From assembly GCA_023231475.1 (NCBI GenBank), contig JALJEE010000098.1, positions 1-45,569 of the forward strand: 45,569 nucleotides of DNA, read 5' to 3'. The DNA is from Seison nebaliae. Lineage: Eukaryota > Rotifera > Pararotatoria > Seisonacea > Seisonidae. The notes beneath the pieces are model-generated. The model was not told where the DNA came from, searched no databases, and was given only the letters and a program-made list of their open reading frames with translations. Below are positions 1 to 11,400 of the stretch, piece by piece. Within the stretch, counting starts at the first letter, position 1. Each line of letters opens with the position of its first letter. Both the position numbers and the translations under genes were made by a program.

Positions 1-822
1 ACATATTGATTATTTTCAATAAAGGTAAAATTTCAAAACAAGGTAAGTGGATCAATCGTCACATAATTGAACCTAAAGTGGCAAACAAGGACAGATCGAT
101 AGCAGAATAGCAAATCGTTCATAGCAGAATAAACATGATCACACTTGTTATGGAAGTAATACTGTATTGATTCTATTTTCTGTGTTAGTTTAATATTTTC
201 ATAACATACGTCATCGGAATTCCATATAGATTGACGTCATATTTCAGAAAATCGAAACGTTATAAAAAATCAAAAATATACCAGTTTATTAAATTTTATA
301 TTTTGATAAATTACGTTGAATATAGAAATTAAGATAAACATACAACACAGAAATAGTAATAAAGTTACTTAAAACAATTGGAAAAATTTGATAATCAAAT
401 TCGAATATATTAAGCGTAGTCAAATTTCTTATAACGTTTGTAGATGAGTCAACGATGCATTGACCACGGGAAGATGAAGATTGAATTCCTCATTACAATT
501 TTCCATTCTATTGATTAATTTATAGTCTATTTTCGGTTGCATCATCTACAATTAGTTATCACGTCCGCAATTAGTCCTTTATCTAATAAATTTATATTCG
601 TGGAATTATTGAAGAAACGAACTTGAGTCCGAAACGATGATTGCTGAAATATATTTCGCTTCAAGTTTCTCAATTTTAATTGAAGATATAACATCAATTA
701 ATTCTTAATGTAAGTAACGGAGTATCAGCAATCATCCGAGAACGTATCCATCTGAATTTGAATGACGTTGAAGTACTACAAATGGTTTATCCTCCATAAT
801 ACCATTCCAAAAGCAGCAAAGA
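1..822. other. Intergenic, no gene seen
   Basis: AT-rich sequence with stops in all frames at short intervals. I see no exon pair that keeps a frame, no tRNA-like B box and no repeat. It may hold the 3' flank of the small minus-strand reading frame that follows. Confidence 0.5.
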
Positions 823-841
823 TTATTTTAATGGGTTATTT

Positions 842-1126
842 TTATCTTGCAACGAAATTCATTAGAATTAACAAGACATGTAGTCCCAAACCAAGACTAC
901 CATCATATTCCAATTTTTTTAAATAATAAAGAAAATCTGTGTTAGGTAAAATTGTTCCAATCTCGGGAATTTTATCTGAACATCCATAACCAACGGTAAT
1001 ATCTTTCCTTTTTAATATCTCCATACGGTAGTTTAGTGTATTAAAGATCATTTCTGGAAATCCTAAACTTATGATTGTCATATTATTCATAATGTATATT
1101 ATGAGTATCATAATTATTTCAAACAT
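842..1126 (-). CDS. Possible small secreted peptide, unrecognised
   Basis: A 94-codon reading frame starting with about 20 hydrophobic residues rich in Ile, Met and Leu that could act as a signal peptide, followed by a short polar region containing GYGCSDK. I do not recognise it. A 55-nt intron (donor GTAGTC inside the YDG codons, acceptor TTGCAAG) could replace the last residues by a short tail DKNNPLK ending near 823. There is no close neighbour that tells its role. It may be a chance frame: the region is AT-rich and the hydrophobic start is made of common AT-rich codons. Confidence 0.25.
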   Translation of the reverse strand: MFEIIMILIIYIMNNMTIISLGFPEMIFNTLNYRMEILKRKDITVGYGCSDKIPEIGTILPNTDFLYYLKKLEYDGSLGLGLHVLLILMNFVAR

Positions 1127-1640
1127 TTTCGATATTTTGTCGTGAAAAGCGATTTTGGGGAATTCTAATTCGAAATATAATTACATTAGAATGTAATTAT
1201 AATATATTTTTATTTGGATTATGTATGTAACTTTTACTCTCACGAAATAAAGTTGCGAACAGAAGATTTTGGGAATTAGTTTATGGAATTTAATAATCTA
1301 TAACTTCTAATTGATTTATTGAACTTTATAATCTTCATCTTTATCATATAGGACTGGAAAAAAAATTGTAAAACTAAATTTTTATTCAACTTTTATTTTA
1401 ATGTATTAAGTGAAAAAGAAACATAATCTTGAAATTCTTGTTCGAAGCAGAATTAAGACAGAATATTGTATGTGAATAGGATTAGAAGTGGAGTGGAAGA
1501 AGGAAGAAAGATAAATTAAATAATTTATTTTTGGAAAATTGACGGAAAACAAGTTCTCAACGACATAAATAATTTATCTGAAAAAATATTAGTGAAAATG
1601 GACTAGATGTTGTGTAGGAGTTTTTTTAGAAGTTTTCAAT
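1127..1640. other. Intergenic, 3' flank of forkhead gene
   Basis: AT-rich, no supportable gene. Because the forkhead gene reads leftwards into this stretch, it should contain its 3' UTR. Confidence 0.45.
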
Positions 1641-3191
1641 TCAAATTCCTGAGTTAATGAATTGTTCTTGTTCGAATAATGATGGAATGGTCATTTCGGA
1701 ATTCATGTGAAATTGAATTGCTTGTGATGTCATATTATCGAATGAATAAGGTAAAGAATAGTGATGTTTATTAAGATCATTTTCACATATACGACTATCT
1801 CCCTCGAAATCTGATCCCATGTCATAGGATAGATAATTCATGGGATTTCCCAATGCTGCTGGTATATGATGTGATTGTTGATCCATTTGAAGATTGAGTT
1901 CGTTATTGTCATTGAAGATTTCCTCATTCGGTGGAAGTAGAATGTTTTCGTTCGTCAAATTTTCAGTGTTAAAACTGTCGTTTTCTATTTGATTAGTGAC
2001 AGAGGAATTTTGAAAATAATTCGCATTTGGAAAATAATTCGAAGTTGACGTTTGTGTGTCTTCCGCATTTGAGAATATTTGACGGTATTCTAAAGGATTA
2101 CAATTAGATTGTTGTACTTGACAATTCATATAAAGTTGATGATGATGATAAAATGGATAATCACCCATGTTCTCCGGTGGGTATTGAGTTAGTTGTACTT
2201 GTTGTTGTTCTTCTTGTTCTTGTTGCGGTGGTAAGATTGGGGCTGACGGTTGATATTGGATATAAGTTCCATCTAAATTATTATGTATTAATGTTCCTTG
2301 ATGTTCATTGTAAATAGGGATATGTGTATTATTCAATTGACTCTCCATCATATCATCGTCCATGTCACCATTTAACAATGGTAATTGATTATTCATATTA
2401 CATATACTATCAGGTGTGGAACCATCATATGGTCCAATGATTAATTGATTATTCTCATAATTCTTCTTGTTCGGTTTCTTTTTACTCTTTTTTATTTTTC
2501 CATTTCCTATTTTTTTCACAACCGGTTTCTTCGGTTTCCCGTCTTTCGGCTTACCATTTTTCTCTTTCGTTTTCTCCCGATTTTTTTTTGGATCCACAAA
2601 CCGTTTTACTCGTCGAAGAAACCGTTCTTGTGAGAAATCGGAAGCAACTTCGGGATGAACACCCCAATAAGCACCTTTGCCACTTTCAGTTTCTTTTCTC
2701 GGAATTCTGATAAAACAATCGTTAAACGATAGTGAATGACGAACGGAATTTTGCCATCTCTCCTTCTTCTCCTGATAAAACGGATATTTGCTCTCGATGT
2801 TATTGTAGATATCAGACAAAGTGGCTCTCTTATCCGGATTACCAAGAATTGCTTCTTGAATCAAATAAATATAACTCTTTTGCGGCTTTTTCAATTGCGT
2901 CTCGTTTCCTTTGTCGCTGATTGATTTATCGAGTTGTTCACAACTAATTGATTCACCTCCAGAATTTGGTGATTTTTCATTGATATCCAATCCACCCAAT
3001 CCGACATAACAATCTTTCGATTCATCCGACGTCAAAGTGTCAAGACGACTGGGCAAATCGGCATATCGGACGTCTTTATAGATAGAGGAATTGATATCGG
3101 GCATTGGAATGAAATTGTCTGAACAATTCTCGTTGATCTGACAATAATCATCAAAATGCTCTTCCCTGAACTGCACATTGTCAAAGGACAT
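1641..3191 (-). CDS. Divergent forkhead transcription factor
   Basis: Nuclear DNA-binding transcription factor of the forkhead (FOX) family, 516 residues in one exon. Residues about 101-200 form the winged-helix domain: helix 1 at KPQKSYIYLI, the recognition helix with [16 protein letters not shown] (145-160), then GKGAYW and FLRRVKRF (191-198). It departs from most FOX proteins in lacking the PPYSY start of helix 1 (it has PQKSY) and in GVHP after the wing tryptophan instead of TLHP. A Lys-rich block (about 197-243) follows and should serve as nuclear localisation signal; the C-terminal half is Gln/Asn-rich with a short polyQ, as in activation domains. The start is the first ATG, after an AACATGCAG acceptor-like sequence that could be a trans-splice site. 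It lies 2.8 kb downstream of pha-4 on the same strand. I cannot assign it to a named FOX class. Confidence 0.9.
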   Translation of the reverse strand: MSFDNVQFREEHFDDYCQINENCSDNFIPMPDINSSIYKDVRYADLPSRLDTLTSDESKDCYVGLGGLDINEKSPNSGGESISCEQLDKSISDKGNETQLKKPQKSYIYLIQEAILGNPDKRATLSDIYNNIESKYPFYQEKKERWQNSVRHSLSFNDCFIRIPRKETESGKGAYWGVHPEVASDFSQERFLRRVKRFVDPKKNREKTKEKNGKPKDGKPKKPVVKKIGNGKIKKSKKKPNKKNYENNQLIIGPYDGSTPDSICNMNNQLPLLNGDMDDDMMESQLNNTHIPIYNEHQGTLIHNNLDGTYIQYQPSAPILPPQQEQEEQQQVQLTQYPPENMGDYPFYHHHQLYMNCQVQQSNCNPLEYRQIFSNAEDTQTSTSNYFPNANYFQNSSVTNQIENDSFNTENLTNENILLPPNEEIFNDNNELNLQMDQQSHHIPAALGNPMNYLSYDMGSDFEGDSRICENDLNKHHYSLPYSFDNMTSQAIQFHMNSEMTIPSLFEQEQFINSGI

Positions 3192-5992
3192 TGTTGAAAG
3201 ATCTGCATGTTAAGTTGGAGATTGAACAAAAGAGAAGAATGACTGAAATTGAAAATGTTTTTTTTTTCCAATTTTTTTTGGCGAAATCGCTTAAAAGGTA
3301 AACATATGAAATGTAAATATTGCCACATTATCTATCGCTCATCAGGACTGTTCAGAACAGTAAATAGAAAGAAATAAGTAAATATTTGTATTAATTCGCC
3401 TATAAAAGAAAAGCAGCCGATTCACACAATGTAAATTTATTTTACTTTGGACGATTTTTCTAGTTTCATTCCCCCTTCCTACTTTCCTTTTCTTTTCAAT
3501 ATTACCAGATCTGATTCTTCGATCGATATAACATATTCTATAAGACGATTTGTCATTCTTTCTCTCCACACAATAAATGAGATAATTGAGAAACGTATCG
3601 TAGGTCGATAGTCACATCAGTCAGTCAGTTCTAGCTGAACGACGACGATTATTCTGAATGTTAAAAAATTCTTTTTTCTTATCAATTACTTCAAACTAAT
3701 TTATGAGATCACTTGAGAAAGGAAATGAAAGAGTGAAAATTGACTTTTCTCAATCTGTTAAATGAGTGTCGAAGTCGCATATGAAATGAATTCGCTTACA
3801 TGATAAGATAGTATGAAACTTTGGATTGGATATTTAAGAGCGAAAATTCACTTGCATCGTAGGGAATGTTCAACTTGTTCAACTTTGAACTTTGTTTGTT
3901 TAAATTTCACCATCCTACTCCACTCGGGTATTTATTAAATAAGTTGAAATATGAATTGTATTTCAACAAAATTTTATGTTAAGGAAATTTATCGAAAATT
4001 CTTTTTCCTCAACTGGTGAGAATGGTGGCAGGTGTTCAATGTCAGACAAGTCAGATAATTAGAGAGTGGTATTAAATGAACGTTGGAAGGTAAGAGAGAC
4101 GATAAATAATCGATGACAAATATTGAATCAAAAGAAGAGGATCTAAAAATTAAACATTCTCCAAGAAAAGATGACCCACCCTAAAAAAGACTTATCATTA
4201 TAATAGTTATCCTATTCTATCTATTGATCCACATCTCCTTTATATTCATATTAGCGACCATTAGTCATCTGATATTGTCACAGATCTAATTCCATCACAT
4301 GGAATCACCGGACTTCCAATTGTACGGATGTAATTAAACATGGAAAATAATTCCGAAATAATCACTTCCAATTCTTCTTTTCAAAAAGTAAATTCACCAA
4401 AATGAACATTTCTCCTTATCTTTTATCGTCACTCGACTGTTAGTACGTACCTCTCGAATCATAAACTATATACATATATCATTGAGAGACAGCTAGTTAA
4501 AGGTGGGGTGGAAGGGGAAACATTTCTTACTCCCAAACAATCGTTGTCCTCTTACAGGAATTATATTATTCTAATAACGTTATCTTCCTATCAGTATATC
4601 AGCAAGTCATTCTCGATGATAAGTTTCAACAACTCAATCGAACATGTGATAAGATGACATTATTCATCGACTAATAAGCGACAGGGTAATAAATAACATT
4701 TATGAATTGTTCCACTATTACTCATGGAGTGGAGTGGAAAAACTGGAATGTTTTTCGTGACAATGAGTCTCATCTATTATCATATTTTTTTCAAAATTCA
4801 TTTCAGTTTTATCATTACTTTTCACTCACGACGGATGGGAAGTGATAATTGAAAAGAGCGCCCATCTTTTCTGACATTCACAATGATATTTCTCTTCCTA
4901 TTTCCCCATCAACCCGATTTAGTCGTTCACTGAAGTTCATCCTCCAAACTTCTCCTTTACCATCTCCGTCCGCTACTATTCCTCTCCATGAATTGCTTGT
5001 GGGAAGGGGGCGAACTATTTAATAATACCATTCCATATGGAATGAAGGTGATATAAATGTTACTTCACAACAAATCGTTAAATTGTAATGGAAATTTTTC
5101 CGTCGTTCTTCCTACCTACCGTTCTTCTATATCACCACAAATCATCAACTTGAACCTGCCAATTAATTAAAATGGATTTAAATGGGAGTCAATTTTTGGA
5201 ATGAATAAATTTTTTTAAAATTTTCTCATCAAATTAAAATTTTAATTTCAAATTAAAGATTTTTCACTTTGAAAGTTTTCATTCAATTTGTTTGTATTTG
5301 TTAACTGTTTTATTTGTAACTATATTTGTAAATGAGCAGAAATAAGAGAATATTTTTTCTTGTTTGTAGAAGAATAAATACTAAAGTTTGTTGTTTAGAA
5401 TTGTTGAAATGAAATAATAAAATTAGAAATGAATAAATTGAAAGGAAATGGTGAAGGAAATTTAAAAATAAAAAAATTTTAAAGTTCATTCATCGACCAA
5501 TATAATTGTGTGAGGAATATTATTTCAAGAGAAATGGAGATTTGGGTTGGAGAAGTTTTATTCGACCTGTCATTCCAATGATTTGACGATTTTGTTAATT
5601 TTGTGGAAATTATGATGTGGTGGATAATAAAAAGAAGAATAATATTTAATCGAATGTAAATGCAACAAACTGAAAAAAAATTAAATTTTTGAAAATGAAA
5701 TCAATTTAGTTGAATGTTGTTGTTGTTGTCGCGTTGTTCGGATAAATAAATTAAAGCGAAGAGTTTGTTTTCGTTAGGGGAGGAGAGGAGTGTGGTTGAT
5801 CGGTTGATGAGAATTGTTGAAGAATAAACTTTATAAACTTCTGGAGAACATTCAATTGATTTCATTCACAATCACTATCGGGTAACAATGAATAGCTATA
5901 AGTCGATGGAACTTCAAAATGAGAAATGACGTTCCCGTTTTATTTATTTGTATAAACGAATAATTAGATTGGAGTAATAAAATAAGATTTTC
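3192..5992. other. Long intergenic between the two forkhead genes
   Basis: About 2.8 kb without a supportable gene. It is upstream of the divergent forkhead gene and downstream of pha-4, so it should carry the promoter of the former and the 3' UTR of the latter. I see no repeat or tRNA here; short frames (for example 3342-3569 minus) have no recognisable content. Confidence 0.5.
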
Positions 5993-6290
5993 TCATATAC
6001 AAAGACGACGATCAATTTGGAGATAGGACGTTGTATTATTACCTAAACAAATATTCCTTCCATTGTTATCTGCAGTCGTTCCATCCACACTACCCGTACC
6101 GAGACTTTTATTCGTATTAATATTATTATTATTCAAATTATTGTTATTGTTGTTGTTGGTGGTGGTGTCCTCGTAATGCATCGTTAAATGATTTAATGAA
6201 TTCGATGATGGAGGAAATTGTAATAATTCATTGTGTTGAAGATGTTGTTGTTGTTGCTGCTGCTGCTGATGATGGGACTGTTGATGATGT

Positions 6291-6322
<32 letters not shown>

Positions 6323-8445
6323 TTGTTGTTGTTGTACATCAGTTAATAGAGTTGTATATGTATTGGCATCTAACGAATGTGCGTTTTGTTCGTTTTGATA
6401 TAGCGCCCAAACATTCCATAGGTTTGACGGTTCTTGTTTGATAAGATTCTGATTGTAATTGATGAAATCATTGGTCGATTGATCGTTAGACTGATGTTGT
6501 TGCGATGCATAATATTCAGCATTATCTAGAATTTGGTTTGATTGGTTGAAGTTAATTGGTGCATTCTCCAATCTGTCATCGTCATTCATTTTGAGACGTT
6601 TCGAAAATATTTTATTCTCGTCATTACTCTCCTTATCCTCCTCCACATTCTTATGTTTCGATCTTCCTTTCTTCTTACTCTTCTTCACTTCTCCATTCGC
6701 AATAAACGAACTCACATTCTCATTAATCACTCCATTTAATTCATTATTATTATTACCACTGTTATTATTGTTAGTGGCGATGTTGCTATTATTGTTGTTG
6801 TTGTTGTTGTTTGGGTGTTCCACATTATTTCCGTTGAACGATGGAATATTCTGGTTATTCGCACCAGGATTCGATAAGAGAAATAGATTATTAAATAAAT
6901 TCTCATTCTCATTATTCTTCTCTAAAGTTCCCTCATTTGGTCGCTCATTCAAAAATATGTTTGATGGATTTTGGTTACCAGCTAATGCTGTTGCTGACGT
7001 AAGATTGAATGAGTCTCTCGGAATAAAATTATTCAATTCATTTTGTCTCATTTCATTCATCGTATTCTCATCCTCTCCATTATTTATTCCATTCACTTGG
7101 TGTTGTTGTTGTTGATAGATTCTTTCTTCGGTGACTTTATTTTTTATCTCTTCCTCCATTTTTCCATTATTCTCCAATTTCAATTTTTCCATTCCATCTG
7201 GACTGCAACATGGTGTTTGATTATCGCCCGAATCATTCGTATCCGAAATGAAATCTAAGAAAATATAAATAAATATTTAAATTTTTGTAGATTTATTTTT
7301 TTTTGAGTTTTCCTTTTTCACTTAATCGAATTCTCTGAGAGATAAGAGAAATATAAACATAGAGAAATGGTGAAAGGAAAGTTAAGTGGCAATCGATTGG
7401 TGCCGATAGCAATTTTGTCAAAAGCACTTCAATATATTCAATGGACAATCAAGCAAAAAGAAAAAAAAATATGATTCCTATGAAACTTAAGTGGGAAAAG
7501 AAGATGGATAAACAAACCATTTTCGCCATTTCCTGATCCGCCACTATGACCGTTCATTCCATTATGCTCCTGGCGTTTTATCAAACATTTAAATCGTTTC
7601 TGACGTCGAAGATAACATCCGTTCTCGAACATATTTCCCGAATCCGGATGTAGCGTCCAATAACTGCCTTTTCCCGGCCTATCGGGCGATCTCGGCACTT
7701 TCACAAAACAATCATTAAAACTTAACGAATGCCTGATACTATTTTGCCATCGTTGTTGATTCTGACGATAATAAGGGAACAGATCCATGATGAATTGATA
7801 GATCTCGCTCAATGTACACATTTTATTCGGCGACTGTTGTATTGACATGGTGATGAGCGAGATGTAACTATACGGCGGCTTCGCGTGACTATAATTCCTT
7901 CTATAGGCACTGGGAGCCAATGCTGCTGACGTTGGATTCGATAACTGTTCCAACGACGATGTCATATCTTTCAAACAGTTCGATGGTAAAGTTGCTGTTG
8001 ATGATGCATTAATCATCGCCATTGCTGCATGTGCCGCATTGCTATTGTTGAGGACGGCTGCTTGTAAATGTGAGGAGAATGCCGAATTCATCAACATCAA
8101 ATTATTCGCCATCAATTGTTGTTGTTGTTGTTGTTGTGCAGCGAGTGCTTCTGACATAATATCCGTTATTTCTTGTTGAACCGGTTTCGCTGCTGACGAA
8201 TAGAGTTGATGAACGAACGATGGATGTTGTGACGAGAGGAGTTGTTCACCATTCCCGATATTTGTACCGTTTGTTACGTCCATTTCTTTCGTGACTTGTA
8301 GATCATTTGAAACTTTCCCATTCGGTACTTCGGATGGGGAGATTAATATTTGTTGTTCAGCCGATCCATGGCTACTGTTACTGCTGCCGGCTCCACTATC
8401 CAAATCGGCGATATCTTCTAACGTGTTTCGATTGAGATCAAACAT
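5993..8445 (-). CDS. pha-4: PHA-4/FoxA forkhead transcription factor, two exons
   Basis: FoxA-class pioneer transcription factor; in C. elegans PHA-4 specifies the pharynx and foregut and also acts in diet-restriction longevity. Exons 8445-7518 and 7254-5993 join in frame (donor G|GTTTGT, acceptor TTCTTAG, phase 1) to give 729 residues. The forkhead domain is at about 188-287: [40 protein letters not shown] and [11 protein letters not shown] are all FoxA-like. The N-terminus has a Q7 run (about 104-110) and Ala/Ser-rich segments; the second exon carries poly-Asn runs, a Lys/Arg nuclear signal ([12 protein letters not shown]) and a long polyQ/His tract. It is longer than C. elegans PHA-4 (about 500 residues) mainly through these low-complexity tracts. 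An acceptor-like CTAATTTAG lies about 20 nt before the ATG, so an upstream non-coding exon or trans-splicing is likely. Identity with FoxA is firm; the exact start is less so. Confidence 0.93.
6121..6350 (-). repeat. CAA/CAG and AAT trinucleotide tracts within pha-4
   Basis: On the plus strand these read as runs of TTG/TTGCTG and ATT/GTT. They encode the polyQ tract (interrupted by His codons) and the poly-Asn tract of the second pha-4 exon. The polyQ codons mix CAA and CAG, so the tract is not a pure microsatellite. Confidence 0.85.
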
Positions 8446-11400
8446 GATTAATTCGGTCGTTCCTCTAAATTAGCAGTAGAACAATGACGAATTATATAAT
8501 CATTGACGAATCGATTCAAAATTGATAATATGATGAAGAAAACTTTTCTGAATAAAGAGGAGGAGAAGAATGATAGATAAAAAAATATGATTTTTTTAAG
8601 AATGAATCGATGCGAAGATGATGGATGGCTGGAGAATTTCATCAGGAGAATTTATTACTTTTAAAATGGCATTCGGAACGGAGAATTCGATTAATTATTC
8701 ATAACTATTCAAATAACTTCAATATGGAGAAATTTATTGAATAAAAATATATGAGAACTCCCAACAATTTGTCTGATAGAGATCGATTCTTGAATTGATA
8801 TTCATCGGCTACTACACATTGTGTTCTTCCAAAACCAATATTGATTTATGGACTAAAATATGACGAACGTTGGCGTATAAGCAAACGTTGATGGGTGGAT
8901 ATATGTTTGATAAAAAATTAGATCATTCGACAGATCCCACAAAAAACATAGGACTCTCACGACGACTTCTTAATGAAATCAATAAACTCATTCGTTCATT
9001 ATGAAACTCTAATGATTCTTTCTTTTTCTTTTTTCCCATCATTCTCGTTCTTTATACTCTCAAACGATGAGAATAAGAAGAAGAAGAAGGATGAGAACAT
9101 TAAATTAAATAAACTTTATATGAAAATTCTGATATTTAATTCTGATATTTCTCCATTTAAATTGAGAATGAAATGAAGAATGAAGTGTAAATTACACTTC
9201 AATTTCACCTTATTCATTCGAATATTTCTCGGTAAACGACAAATGGAAGAGAATGAAGTGCCGCTACCGAAAAATGAGAAGAAGATGCAATAGACATCCA
9301 AAAATCAACCACTCTATATGGGAGAAATGGAATGACATATAAAAAGAAGAATTGTCGCATAGCAGGACAGTGCCAAATTGTTGTTAAGGCGTAGTGTTCT
9401 CTCAACAAATTGGAATGCAGGAAAGTTCAGAAAGTTTAGAAGGAGTTGATGGAATCAATTGGAAGTGCATAAAAAGAGAGAGAGAGAGAGAGAGACGGAT
9501 GACAATAGCGACGAATAATTGGTGAGCGCGAAATACTTTGGTAATTCAGTTCGATTCTCGGAGAAGGAACGAGCAGAAAACTAGAAAAAAACTCTTCGTC
9601 TGTTTATTTAGACAATTAGCGGAAATTAAAGAGTAGATAGAAATGAAAGATACTCCTTCATTTTCGAATGATTGATTGGCTTGTTCTCTTACTAAGGCAT
9701 TCCATCCCAAATTGAAGCAGATGCCGCTTGATACCATTTAAGGAAAGTAGGAAACTATTCGCATATTTTTCTTTTAAAGATTCTTCTTATTCTTGTTATT
9801 AGAAGAAATATTGTAACAATCGTTCAATCAAACAACACCGCATTCACCTAATAACTCTAACGACAACAAACTTGTGCATATTGCACCTCGTCACCGTCTC
9901 TCCTCCCCGACATGAATGGAAGAGGACGCTATCGATTAGCAGCTGCAAATATCGGAAGAAGGAATTATTCTAATGTTCCGATCTACTGTTTGTGCAACGG
10001 ATTAACATAATTCTCGGAATGCTCCTTCTTTCATTCAACTTTTTAATTAGACTTCTCAATTATCGAGCATATCAAAGAGGCGACATATCTCCCATTCTTA
10101 CTCATTTCCGTCATAAAACTAATAAAGCTAAATTGAACTTCCTCCTCAAAATTTTTCAATTAAAATCTCCTTAATATCATCAAGCAAACGCATAAGAAAA
10201 CGGATGAAACTAGAATTATTCTACTTTTTTTACATGATGATACTATTGATGATATGAGACCAATGTAATATGAAACCAGTCGTCTTTCAATATGAATACC
10301 GATAACCTTGACGAAAGTAGATAGTCGTGACAATTCCTTTATGAAGGCGATACCTATTCATTCCAGAGAACAATACGTATAATAATGCTTCTTCGTTTCA
10401 TTGTTGAATGATCGTTTCGTCATACCATCATCATAGATTTATTTTCCATCGTACCGGCTACTTTCTCATTACCTTCGTCCCTTCTTATGAACAGAAAATT
10501 TCCATGAAAACATTCCTCCTCAATGTATCCCCTCCACGAATATTTTCAATTAATTTTTTTCTTAAAAATCAAATAAATTTCACTTCAATACAATTCTCAC
10601 TCAACTTTCAATAAAATCGAACTTTATTTAAACATTTCTCTCCCCCTTAGTGACAGGAACTAGTTGGGAACTCTCTCTCAACACTGAAAAGACCAAAAAA
10701 TTAACAGGGAATAAGCACAATCCATTTAAGAGAAAAGTTTTCCCATTAATTGATTGATAAAGATCATCTTCATCTTATTAATCTTTTACTTTACGGATGG
10801 TGGGACGAAATGTTCAACATTCATTTCGTCACAACAACATCCATCTCAACACACATTAACATGGGAATACGAACGATTATGTTGTAGAGATATTGATCGA
10901 GAATTTTCTGTATATTACGAAAAAGTTTTCTTCGCCTCGAGATGACTGACGAGAAAGACGTAAACGACAATTGATGATGACTATGACGTTAGTTCTTCAA
11001 ACGAATTAAGAAACAACTTTCTACCAAAAATGGATGGCATTGAGGGGAGATGGATGTATATACATACACGTCTGCTGGTAATGGCAGAGGAGAATAACGA
11101 CAGTATTTGTAATCCTCAACTGAAGGTCGAATGTATCTCTTTCAGATTTTTTTTCTCGCAACATCTCGTCGACGACACAAAAAAATTATATATAATATTT
11201 TTACCGTTTTGTTAGTGAATAATTTTATGCAAATAATATTATCGATTGGTATTCGTTAGAAAAAGAAACTTATTAATATTAATCAACGATTCTTTTCCCC
11301 TCCGAGAGAAACTTCCCTTCCCTGAAAACATGAGAAATCATTCGACGAACGAACAAGCAGAAAAAACTGTGTTGTTCGTTTACGAAATTACAATTTCTAA

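Noticed and set aside
6196-6441. Plus-strand poly-Val/Ala frame
   Set aside because: It is the antisense reading of the CAA/CAG polyQ tract of pha-4.
6546-7115. Plus-strand 189-codon frame rich in Leu and Phe
   Set aside because: It is the antisense shadow of the Asn/Asp/Lys-rich pha-4 second exon and has no domain of its own.
10754-10945. Plus-strand frame with a hydrophobic start resembling a signal peptide
   Set aside because: The rest is unrecognisable, there is no supporting exon and similar frames arise by chance here.
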